Assembly: GCA_029216955.1 (NCBI GenBank)
Contig: JANAVB010002199.1
Coordinates: 14,817,417 to 14,881,416, forward strand
Direction of reading: 5' to 3'
DNA: 64,000 nucleotides
Source: Iris pallida
Taxonomy: Eukaryota > Streptophyta > Magnoliopsida > Asparagales > Iridaceae
Shown: positions 35,603 to 44,175 of the stretch, in pieces
Numbering within the stretch: position 1 is the stretch's first letter
How the letters are laid out: every line of letters starts with the position of its first letter
Program-made: the position numbers and the translations under genes
Notes under the pieces: model-generated
Seen by the model: the letters and a program-made list of their open reading frames with translations, nothing else
Database searches by the model: none
What the model was told of the DNA's origin: nothing

Positions 35603-38598
35603 GGTGGTAGCGTTTTAAAAAAAATTAAAAATAATAATAAATAAATATAGACCCTACCATTGCACCATAGCTTCTGAGTTGAGGCTTGAGGTTTAATATT
35701 TGTATTATTCCAATCCCACAGGCCAAATGTGCATTCTATGGACTGAGAGCTGGATTACACATCGGTATAAGTTATGATAATATCAACTTAAAATGTATGT
35801 GGCATGAGATTTTAACCCTCTGAGATATCATAATAAAGACACAGCCTGCACCATAACTCCAGTGTTGTGTTGATGATTCAGGATTAAGCGTGTATATTAT
35901 TCCAACAACTATTAGGCCTAGACTGGGTTCATGTCGAGGTGGGCTGAGGCAGCCCAAAGCAGCTTGAAGCACCCGTCTCCGTTTCAATGCACTCTCCTCG
36001 GTACCTGGCCGCCTAAACATTTGTTGCCTAGGCATCAGGCTATCTAACACACATAGATGGTCGCCTTTTACAAGCCTGATATCATCTTTTAATCTATAGA
36101 GCGTAAGCCATGACTCTTTTAATCTATAAAGTATAATCCATGACATGGAATGTCAATTCTAATTACATATCAACACATCAAAACCCCAAAAACAATCCAA
36201 CTTAGGGGCCATCAAATCTGAACTCGTCATTTAAAACTTAAACTTTTTAAAGTGCATGAGATCTTACAGTTTCAAAGATCAAGAAACCTGAAAGTTTCAC
36301 ACTTCAAAATCTAGATGACCGAGTAACTGAGACTTTTTCAGATGTTTTTTCCTTGCCATATATATAGGTAAAAACCCAAGGACGCGACGATCGTAACTGA
36401 CCGGCTACCTAGGGTAGAATGCAAATGCTCCACTCCACACTCCCCGTGTAAATCATAGATTATATGCAGCCGGCAGGATTGGAACCTTGACCTCTCACAG
36501 AAGAGGGCTTGGACTTACCAACTGTAACCAACCCATGGGAGTCTATATATATATATATAGGGCGTGGATCAAAAGCCCCGCCCGCGGAGACCCCCCCTCA
36601 CCATCGGATCGGAGGGGCCCGCGTGCACACCCATTCCCGCTCAATCCAACGGTCGAGGGCGACGGGACTCCCGCAGGGCTCCCAATCCGGAGCTCGGAGC
36701 CTATATATATATATATAATGGTAAAGGTTGTCAATGACAAGTAAACTAATTCTCCATACATCACAAATTCATAATAGCATTCTATATAATTTTCTCCTCA
36801 AAAAACAACATAAACTAAAAGCCAATATTTTTTAAGATAGGTTGCGAATTATTTTTTAAACTGCAATGCCCAAACAATGACGAACTCTATCTACTGAATT
36901 TTATATTGCATTATAAGGATTTAAAAATCATGAAACAAAAGCTGCAAGTAGTTTCACCTTTCACATGCATCCAACTCTTAAACAAAGTTCATCAAAGATT
37001 GTAGAAGTCCAAGGTCTCGGTCTACAAAGAGGTTGATAGATTCTTGTGACATCACAAGCAGAAGAGATTACAATATCAAGGAAGAACAAGAAAAAAGACA
37101 GTCTGGCGTATAAAACTTTTTTTACCATATTCATACTCATTATCAAAGTGGATATTAACAAGTCCGACTATTTTTCTGATGACAGGTGTACTTTTACTAT
37201 CAATCAGTAAACATTTGATAAAAGAACCAACACCTTTCCAGAAATCAATCCACTTCAGTACCATTTTTTGACTCTCAAAAGCCTCCACTCCTATCTGTAT
37301 GATGGAGCAAGAACAAGCCCCTCAACAATTCCTCCCCATTGCATCAAGAGTTTCACACATTTCTAACTAAAGGAGACCAATTCTTCAGAGGACATATCAT
37401 GAGATTCAAGCGAAATATAATGATGGGCAATATGATCAATGTCAAAAAATGGACACCCAAGAGGGATTATTCCAAAGTAATGAGAGGGGAGATCAAAGAG
37501 ATGATACAGTTTTTCAGATACTGTGTAGGAAAATCTACACAAGCAATTCTATATCCAACTGGTCGAAATTGGAGGGAAGGATGACATCAATAGTTTAATA
37601 CATCTAATATTCTAAAGTACAACAACCTAGTGGTGCAAATAAACCTGCTGCGTTTATTAGCTTGCACACTTTCTGTGCTTAATTGAAATATTTGTTTCCC
37701 CAGACACGACACATTGAAAGTCTCATTCAACTTAGACCTAAGTTTACTGGATGAAGCAAATCAACTTAATGATCTATACATTAACTACTTGAGCTATCAG
37801 AATACACCAAAAGGATATATGCAAATCAATTGACAGAACACGAAACTGGAAATCTAGTATATTTGAGACAAACAAGCTAATCTAGATATATTTACAGAAG
37901 AGAAGTCAACTTACCTCATCATTAACATGATGCCACCGTTTTCCCAAAATCACCAACCCTGTCAAAGCAGCGGCTACAAAGATAGACCAAAACATGTTTG
38001 CTTCTTTCGCGTGGCGATATAAAGATGAAGCATGACTCTTCCACCAGCCATCAGAAGGAATGTTCGATCCATCATCTTCACTTGACTCTGTATGCTTTGG
38101 GGGGGAACTGTCACTTGGAGTAGAAAAATCGTTTGGATCAAGAATGTCAGTGTTTTCAGGATAAGGAACAGAGTGCATCCCTTGTGAAACTCTACCCTCT
38201 TCAAACTCTATAACAGGAGCTGACAAAGTGCTTCCGACTTCAAAGAACTCAGTTCTTTGTGAATTATCATCAGATTTGACCAGCCTACTTTCTTCATTAA
38301 TTATATCATCTCCATGACCATCTTCCTCCTCAGTATAGCCTTTATCTTGACCCTCAGCTTCTCCAATAATCTCAGTACAGTTGGGTTCTATTGGAAGATC
38401 CTCATGCTCTCTTGGTGGTAATACAAAGTGGCCAGACATGAACAGTGTACTTGAAGACTCCTTTCCAGTTCTAAGAACATCCAGGTCAATTTCTTGCGGA
38501 TTTGGTGAAGCAGCATAGGTCGATGCCGTGAGTTGTACAACTTCCCAGTCAGCCCCACGGGGCGGAGCCACCTCTTTTTCTTTCTCATTATCAGCCAT
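26449..38598 (-). CDS. ATG8-interacting protein ATI1/ATI2-like (whole gene)
   Basis: ATI proteins are plant-specific single-pass membrane proteins of ER- and plastid-derived bodies that bind ATG8 for autophagic delivery to the vacuole. Exon 1 (38598-37915, 228 codons) starts MADNEKEKEV, has GADWEVVQLTASTYA with the ATG8-interaction motif WEVV at residues 18-21, and continues with an acidic middle region. It ends with a transmembrane segment (about 203-219, FWSIFVAAALTGLVILG). Exon 2 (26520-26449) encodes KMNRVLGPINRFKDVIKG and ends HQRS before TGA. Both junctions are GT-AG in phase 0, giving 251 residues. The 11,394-bp intron is packed with transposons. Compared with homologs as I recall them, a short basic/Gln-rich stretch after the membrane segment is missing, so a small middle exon may have escaped me or been lost. 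Confidence 0.85.
27785..28393. mobile_element. Non-autonomous MULE-type element 1
   Basis: The 9-bp duplication cctatcagc flanks it at 27776-27784 and 28394-28402. Terminal repeats are ggatgtaaaaggcgctaggc and, reversed, gtgttctaaaaggcggc. The interior is GC-rich near both ends (many gccgcctaggcg palindromes) with a purine-rich aagaagaaa core. Nine-base duplications are typical of Mutator-like elements. No transposase is present. Confidence 0.8.
28520..29337. mobile_element. Non-autonomous MULE-type element 2 (same family)
   Basis: The 9-bp duplication gataatact lies at 28511-28519 and 29338-29346. Ends are caatgttctaaaaagcggg and, reversed, aaggttgtaaaaggcgctag. It shares with element 1 the taggcgg/cctaggcg-rich subterminal DNA and the AAG-rich core, so two relatives landed about 120 bp apart in the same intron. 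Confidence 0.8.
28828..29027. repeat. (GAA)n-rich simple repeat inside MULE element 2
   Basis: Runs of gaagaagaa interrupted by agcagcagtagccagc. Apparent Glu/Lys-rich or Phe/Ser-rich open frames on the two strands come from this simple repeat and are not genes. Confidence 0.9.
31616..33342 (+). pseudogene. LINE reverse transcriptase remains
   Basis: The order of motifs is KSAPGPDGF, LIPKISKP, FRPMSLSN, IKLDMSKAYDRV, SRGLRQGDPLSP, FYADDSLLF (the catalytic FYADD box), NYLGVP, and the plant-LINE block RRRWIAWDRICRP with EGGLRIRP. A TGA interrupts the frame at 32387-32389, and the frame shifts near 32950. The plant L1 reverse transcriptase identity is clear; function is lost. Confidence 0.92.
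33359..34108 (+). pseudogene. LINE zinc-binding (zf-RVT-like) region remains
   Basis: A first frame carries SLSGEFSTKSYWDYY. After a shift near 33715 a second frame carries AFLWRLWLNAIPVDARI, CVCCSCPDETIDYLFV and VWNHFASICG. This is the cysteine-containing module that follows reverse transcriptase in plant LINEs. It stops where the nested TIR element begins. Confidence 0.8.
34109..34776. mobile_element. TIR element nested in the LINE (hAT- or MULE-type)
   Basis: Target bases (g)gtgtcact repeat at both sides (34100-34108 and 34776-34784), so the duplication is 8 or 9 bp depending on one shared G. Ends are ctaagtagttaaaaac and, reversed, ctatgcagttaaaaac. The interior is rich in ccgatatataacgg. 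A 62-residue acidic frame (34289-34477, EEGGEDDDGENEEN) could be the tail of a lost transposase, but this is only a guess. Confidence 0.8.
34785..35358 (+). pseudogene. LINE C-terminal RNase H remains
   Basis: After the nested element the LINE resumes with WCRPPSILKLNICG, GGGIIRDSEGGMVCAF and a diverged RNase H pattern, to a stop at 35358. Such plant-type RNase H domains are found at the end of many angiosperm L1 elements. The usual catalytic DG pair is altered (ICGCS). Confidence 0.7.
35395..35606 (+). repeat. LINE 3' UTR with duplicated unit and (TA)n tail
   Basis: A unit of about 75 bp (gtttaggccttttggcttac, ttttgtaga, cttgggct, cccagcgtcc) is present twice. It is followed by about 25 TA dinucleotides (from 35553) and then the A-rich tail. 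Confidence 0.8.
36541..36716. repeat. Short GC-rich MITE flanked by TA runs
   Basis: A 140-bp GC-rich segment (gggcgtggatcaaaagcccc ... atccggagctcggagcc) lies between ctatatatatatatatag and its inverse. The TA-run ends act as inverted repeats. No coding is present. Confidence 0.55.
37915..38598 (-). CDS. ATI-like exon 1 (ATG8 motif to transmembrane segment)
   Basis: The start is the first ATG after an acceptor at 38614-38615 (taatcag|gtcagg), leaving 15 UTR bases. A longer in-frame extension to 38856 would read through the 5' UTR intron and is rejected. The donor is gatgag|gtaagt, a near-perfect consensus. The fused reading ends in RWHHVNDE directly before the intron. Confidence 0.88.
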
Positions 38599-38613
38599 TT
38601 CAAAGGACCTGAC

Positions 38614-40238
38614 CTGATTAAAAATATGCCCCTTAAAACATTTAAAGTTATAAAGTGTAAGGCTTACATAATGCCGAAAATATAATCTAAAGACAGGTGT
38701 AGCTGATGTGCAGAACCCATCAGAGAAGGGTTTGACAGCCAAAACAATTATGAAGAAGACCAATTGCAAGTATTGCACCCCCAATGAGTGTGCCCCATAA
38801 GTGATTTTTTTCCTGTATAATTGAACATTGCATTGAGAGGGGGATTTCATGTGCAAGGTAGGTTGGTAGGTGCTCTAGGAAGCACGGTAAGTCCAAAATC
38901 GGTGTTGTATCCTTGTCTGGTCATGGGCACAAATTGGACAAGACACAATCACTATAATACACAAGGAAACGCCAAGGTATATGCCGATTCTGTATTTTGT
39001 CATGCCATATTCATGTCTAGCAGGTGCTCTAAGATTCCCAGACAGTGTATATCCCAATAGTACACACACAAAAGAGGCAATGCATATAAAACTACAAAAT
39101 CAGATACATGGGAAGTGGGAACTTAGAAAAACACCCCCACAGAAGGAAAAGACAAAAGGATGTTTAACCTCAAAACATGTACTCTGACAAGAGTTATCTC
39201 AAGAAAAATACTACTGCGTATTAATATTATATTTAGCCCTCCAACAACAGACACTATATTACATTTCAGTAAGTATCATATAAATATAATATATCAGTAA
39301 TGTGAATCTTCTTTTGGCTGTAGCATCAAATGATCACAGTTAGTAACAAAAATTGCTCTTCAATGTAAGGAATAAATAGATTTATGGAGTAAAGTAAAGA
39401 AAAGTTCAAGAACTCTCTCTTTTCTCTAATAAATTGTGCCTCCATAAAACATATTTCTGTAAGTTTAATGCACTATTGTTTCCCTTCCCTGATAAATTTG
39501 CTTACCAAGGAATGATCCAAAAGCTATATTGCAGACACAAATATGACACGACAAAATATGGACACAGTGACACATCAGTTTTGGCGTCTCCTCGTGTATT
39601 TTGGGTGTCTATATCCGGAAAGTGTCTGAATAGACGCAACACAGGCACGACCACAAGTTTCCTTCTTTCCTCATCCTTATTCTTAGATGATGGAAATACT
39701 TAGGTAAAACAATTTAAACAACACAAAGAAAAGTTATTAGAAGTAAAAAATAGACAATTCCCTGCCTAATCCAAAAATTACTCATTAGTCAAATTATTGG
39801 CCTAAAGATGACATCTTTCTCCCAAATACCAACTCAAACAGCAAATATATTTCCATAAAGTTTCCGACTCAAATCCTATGTCGCGTAAAACAATTTCGGC
39901 ACGCCCATCCTTGCACGTCCTAGTGTACTTTGGAGTGTCAGTGCCGTGTCCTACATGTGCCCAGATAATTAGTAATTACCAGTAACAGAACCAAACTAAT
40001 CTCTCGAATCTTCATACGAGAAACCCTAATTTGTCACCGAGAACACAAATCAGAAAGACAAAGAAAAATTACACCAGATCCAAACCCTAATTTATTCGCC
40101 GATCGATCCACTGGAACCATCAAAAGAACAGAACCGAGAGGTTAATCGGTGAAGAAAAGATCAATTCGAAACCCTAGTTACCCAAAAAAAAAAATCCCCA
40201 AAATTGGGGGGAAAATGAGACGAAGAGGGAAATGATAC
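38614..40238 (-). other. ATI-like 5' UTR intron
   Basis: GT-AG intron with donor cgcctag|gtatca at 40238/40239 and acceptor taatcag at 38614. It contains diverged gacac-rich segments near 39525-39660 and 39890-39960, typical of a decayed repeat, and no other coding. Confidence 0.6.
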
Positions 40239-40320
40239 CTAGGCGAGGGGGAGAGATCTGGGTCGGAGAATCGAATGGTGAAAGAAATCTAGAGGTTGAT
40301 GGCAGTTAAGGCATAGGGAC
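40239..40320 (-). other. ATI-like 5' UTR exon (approximate)
   Basis: The exon ends at the donor 40238/40239; its start is not defined by sequence alone. The promoter would lie in 40320-40900, which is AT-rich apart from a GC patch at 40315-40385. Confidence 0.45.
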
Positions 40321-40918
40321 CGGGCCCCACCGGTAGCCTGAGCTCCGGTTGGCGTCCGAAGTCAGTTGACGCGTGGGCTGTGTGTGCCTTGCTTGTGTGA
40401 AGGACAAAGGAATATATCTTTACACAAATACACTTGCTAATTCTTTATTTAAAAAAAAAAATACTTGTGTTTAATAATTTTTCAATAAAAATATAATAGT
40501 TATCAAAATAATCTTATTATATATATCATAAAATTAGATTTGATTAAAATTTTAATTAAAATTTGTTAAAATATCTTCACAAATGAGAACGCGACGGAGC
40601 AACGCGTTAAAAGTAATAAAAAAATGGAGAAAAAAATCCTCAATCCTTTCATTAACCCTCCGATTTAGAAGGTTAAAAACAAAAAAACAAAAGAGGGTTA
40701 AACAAACTTTCACTTAAACCTCTATAACTTTTCCTCCTAAACCTCCACCCTCAGATCAAACATGATTTTATTTTTTCTTACTTAGCTCTCTTAACCCTCA
40801 ATCAAAGTAAGCCCTTAGGCCCCGTTTGTTTGGGAAAAACAAGGGAAAGAAAACGTTTCTTTTGTAAAATTATAATTCCACTCAATTTGTTTCACATGTT
40901 TGAAAAAGTCAAAAAAAT

Positions 40919-41254
40919 TAAGGCAACGTTTGATTGAACTTTTTTTTTCCATGAATAATATTTCCATCACAAATTTTCCACCAATTGTAGTGTTTGATAG
41001 CTTATATTTTCTATGAAATTATTTTTCAAAAAATTATCATTTTCCATATTTTCTTCTAAAACGGTGGAAAATAAAACTTGTCCAACCAATAGGAAAATAA
41101 CATTTTTTATGAAAAATAATGACAATCAAACACCCAAATTAAGTTTTTCATAAAAAAAATTAAAATTTCATGGAATTTTTTTCCTAGAAAAATATTTCCA
41201 TGGAATTAATTTCTTTTCCACATATTTTCCACCTTCCAATCAAACACACTTTAA
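40919..41254. repeat. AT-rich MITE
   Basis: Inverted ends taaggcaacgtttgattgaa and, reversed, taaagtgtgtttgattggaa. The interior consists of paired ttttccatggaaat-like segments that can fold. TTAA is present at both borders. Confidence 0.55.
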
Positions 41255-41271
41255 GAAGAAATTATATTATT

Positions 41272-41451
41272 GGGCGGATCGAGGAAAACTTTTTTTCATA
41301 CGGCGGTGCTACATGGCCCGCCTGCGGGCTAGCCCGCGGCCACGCGGCGCTCCCCCATTGGCAGGGCGCCGGCATGGGCCCCACGCGAATAGGGGGGGAG
41401 CCAATGGGGGAGTGCCACGCCGGCGTGCGGGCTAGCCCGCCGGCGGGCCAA
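41272..41451. repeat. GC-rich palindromic element in AT-rich DNA
   Basis: The left arm (about 41314-41363, tggcccgcctgcgggctagc onward to ctcccccattggc) is the imperfect reverse complement of the right arm (about 41400-41450, gccaatgggggag to gcgggctagcccgccggc). The 8-bp atattatt occurs directly on both outer sides (41264-41271 and 41452-41459), which would fit a hAT-type duplication, although it is AT-rich and could be chance. Confidence 0.6.
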
Positions 41452-41709
41452 ATATTATTTTCGTTTTTCATATTTTCATTTCTCTTAGTAATCAAAAAAA
41501 ATTTATGCTCTTTTTCTTTGACATTTAACCACAGAAAAAAAAAATCCTTTTCCAATGTCGTGTTTTCACGAACAAAACGATACCTTCAAGAACAAAATTA
41601 ACCTATGAGAACAATCGACCCCAATAAAACTCAAAAATTGGTTCATTGGTTTTTTTTTTTTTGAATGGTAAAAATTGGTTCATTGGTACCATTCTTGATC
41701 TGCTCATAA

Positions 41710-42570
41710 GAGCATCTCCAACCCTATTGTCTTATTTTGTGTTGTGAATCTTAGGTGGCATGGGACACAAGACAATGTCTTGTATAAATTGGCAAGATTA
41801 TATTCACAAATGACAATGAGTTTAAAAAGTCATCTCCAATGCAAAAGTGTTGAGAAGACAATACAAGTAATTTTTTACAACTTTCAAGACAACTTTTACT
41901 CTTCTACTTCTTTTTATAAACATTTTTATTCACAAATGATGGTGTGGACATAAAGACATTGTGAAATGCATTGTCTAGATCTAGACAACCAACTTCACAT
42001 TGTCTTTGTCATGTCATTGCCATGTCAACTCCACACTTTATTTCACATTTGCATTGGAGAAGTACTTTTGGAAAAAATGGTTGTCATTTCCATGTGGCAA
42101 CCATTTTTTTTAAACTCACAATAGGGTTGGAGATGCTCTCCAACCCTATTGTCTTGTTAAGTGTTGTGAGTCTTAGGTGGCTCCTATGTGGCATGAGCCA
42201 CAAGATAATGTCTTGTTTATGTGACAAAATTATATCTCAAAAGACAATGAGCTAGAAAAACTCTCTCCAATGCAAAAGTATTGAGGAGACAATAAAAAGT
42301 ATTTTTTCCAACTTCCAAGGCAACTCCTCCACTTCTTCAACTTTTTTATAAATATTTCTATTCATAATTGATGATGTGGAGACAAAGTCATTGTGAAGTA
42401 CATTGTCTAGATCTAGACAACCAACTTCACATTTTCCTTGCCATGTCATTGCCATGTCAACTTCATGTTTTATTCTACATTTGCATTGGAGAAGAATTTT
42501 TTAAATAAAAATTTGTCATTCCTATGTGGCAACCATTTTTTCTAAAGTCACAATAGGGTTGGAGATGCTC
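41710..42570. mobile_element. Two Tourist-like MITEs fused head to tail
   Basis: The outer ends are gagcatctccaaccctattg and its exact inverse, with taa at 41707-41709 and 42571-42573 (TWA duplication of PIF/Harbinger-Tourist elements). In the middle (about 42118-42152) the right end of copy 1 runs directly into ctccaaccctattg of copy 2, which lacks its first bases. Both copies share interior phrases such as cattgtctagatctagacaa and ccatgtcattgccatgtcaa. Confidence 0.85.
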
Positions 42571-42573
42571 TAA

Positions 42574-43259
42574 GGATTCATATTCGCCTGCTCCAAATCT
42601 CAAAATCAGAAGGAAATAAATGCGTTAGTCATGCACATGGATTAAATTTCTAAGGTTCCCTAACACTAACATTCACATGTCAAACATTCTTGATTTCTTG
42701 CCATTTTTTAATAATTTTTTTATTGCTATATATAGTTGTGCAAATTATGTCAATAATTTCCTGCTATCACATGTTTAACCTACATATTGAGGGCTTAAGT
42801 TGGAAAGAATGCGCAAAAATTTATTAAATTACATCACAAATTAATACAAAAAATTTACTGTAGCGATAAAAACTTCCAATTAATTGGCCATAGGACAAAC
42901 TGTTTATGAAAGTTTAAAGTTACGATAGATATCGACAGACGGATTGGCGGAAAACGAGCTAGGCTCAATTTCCGCCACTATGTTTGTCGGATAATGGACA
43001 TGGCCGGTTTGTTTTGCGGGGCTGAGTCGGTTCGTTTGGAGGTTCGTTTGGGGGGGTTGGCGCTCAATTTCCGCCATAGCGTGTGGTGGAAATTGGACAT
43101 TGTCCAATTTCTGCCACACTCTTTGTAGGAAAATGGACATGGTTGCGGGTGGTCGGTTCGGTTTGAGGGGGGTTGGTTTTGGCGGTTGAGGGTTTTACTC
43201 CCCGAATGAATGAGGTGGTTGGGGGGTGGGGGTTGGTTGTTGAAGGTTGGGGGTTGGAG
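42574..43259. other. No gene; short repeats upstream of PMD gene
   Basis: AT-rich to 42900. Then 42940-43150 holds three copies of a caatttccgcca(c/t)a unit with gtgg-rich and gttcggtttg-rich spacers. This is the likely promoter side of the following PMD gene. Confidence 0.45.
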
Positions 43260-43421
43260 CTCTTAAGAGCTCTTCTGTATAAGAAGAGTGCAGTAGTGAA
43301 GAGAGTGAAGCAGAAGAAGAAGAAGGAGTAGTGAAAGAGAGTGAAGCAGCAGAAGAAGAAGGAGTAGTGAAGAGAGTGAAGTAGAAGCTGAAGAACGAAG
43401 AAACAGAAGAAGGAGAAAAAG
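43260..43421 (+). other. Probable 5' UTR exon of the PMD gene
   Basis: A purine-rich leader (gagtgaagcagaagaagaag repeated three times) ends at a good donor, gaaaaag|gttagt (43421/43422). The next acceptor with a start codon directly after it is at 44013. This is an inference from splice signals. Confidence 0.4.
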
Positions 43422-43429
43422 GTTAGTAA

Positions 43430-43990
43430 TTTAGTAATTCTAATCATAATTCTAAGCATAATCATAATCCTAATCATAACCATAATCACAACCCCAATCA
43501 TTTGAGAGCAACCCTAATCCTAAACATATTTATTAGCATTATTTGTTGCTAATTATATTTATTAGCCTTATTTGTTAGTTGCTAATTATATTTATTAGCA
43601 TTATTTGTTAGTTGTTAATTATATATTTTAGCATTATTTGTTAGTTGCTAATTATTAGTTAGTTGCTAATTATATTTATTAACATTATTTGTAAGTAACC
43701 CTAATCATAATCCTAACCCTCACCCTAACCCTAATCATAATCCTAACCATAACCATAACCCTAACCCTAACCCTAATCATAATCCTAACCCTAACCATAA
43801 CCCTAACCCTAACCCTAACCCTAATCACAACCCAACCCTAACCCTAACCATAACCCTAACCCTAACCCTAACCCTAACCCTAATTATAATCCTAACCATA
43901 ACCCTAACCCTAACCCTAATCATAACCCTAACCATAACCCTAACCCTAACCCTAACCATAATCATAACTCAAACCATAATTTGTACCCTA
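43430..43990 (+). repeat. Degenerate hexamer tract (AACCCT type)
   Basis: From 43690 to 43985 the sequence is nearly all hexamers AACCCT, AACCAT and AATCAT. Before it (43520-43690) lies a unit ttagcattatttgttagttg, repeated four or five times. The hexamer differs from the usual plant telomere heptamer CCCTAAA. The tract fills the predicted 5' UTR intron. Confidence 0.85.
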
Positions 43991-44013
43991 ACATTAGTAC
44001 CATCCTTTTACAG

Positions 44014-44115
44014 ATGGATCGTCAAAACGATGGTCGTATACCTGGAGGGCCCACTACAGACTTGATTATTCAGCAGCGCGCGTCGCACATATCTAATCTA
44101 ATATTTAGTGGAGAG
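44014..44115 (+). CDS. First coding exon of a plant mobile domain (PMD) gene, partial
   Basis: ATG follows ccttttacag directly. The 34 codons read MDRQNDGRIPGGPTTDLIIQ then HISNLIFSGE, ending at gagag|gtatat. A GGP..DLIIQQ...HIS..IF.GE pattern matches the N-terminus of the PMD proteins annotated as phosphatase-7 long-form or MAIN-like proteins. The PMD family exists both as host genes and within transposons. Later exons are not in the window: element B starts 60 bp after the donor and runs off the right end. The small exon makes the call tentative. Confidence 0.45.
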
Positions 44116-44175
44116 GTATATTAAAATTTAATTGTGTTAGTAATTATAATTTACATTTTGTTATATGTTTAGTAA

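Larger units (their letters stand above)
31228..35648 (+). mobile_element. L1-type LINE, 5'-truncated, degenerate
   Basis: The 14-bp duplication agaccctaccattg lies at 31214-31227 and 35649-35662. The copy starts inside the endonuclease end (HLPRLFSDHAPLL, then PFRFQRMW) and so lacks ORF1 and most of the endonuclease. It continues through reverse transcriptase, a zinc-finger-type region and a C-terminal RNase H. It ends in a (TA)n tract and an A-rich tail. Target-primed insertion explains the truncation, tail and long duplication. It is on the strand opposite to the host ATI-like gene. Stops and frameshifts show that it is dead. Confidence 0.92.
26521..37914 (-). other. ATI-like intron (11.4 kb), transposon-filled
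   Basis: It contains two MULE-type elements (27785-28393, 28520-29337), a LINE (31228-35648) with a nested TIR element, and a short TA-flanked MITE (36541-36716). The parts 26521-27775, 29347-31213, 35663-36540 and 36717-37914 are AT-rich with no coding pattern I can support. Confidence 0.75.

Noticed and set aside
37076..37288. Candidate middle exon of the ATI-like gene (SQKMVLKWIDFWK)
   Set aside because: Weak resemblance only; phases of the two confirmed exons already join directly, and the frame lacks a convincing acceptor/donor pair.
43690..43985. Interstitial telomere from a chromosome fusion
   Set aside because: The unit is a degenerate hexamer, not the common plant heptamer, and it sits neatly between splice signals.
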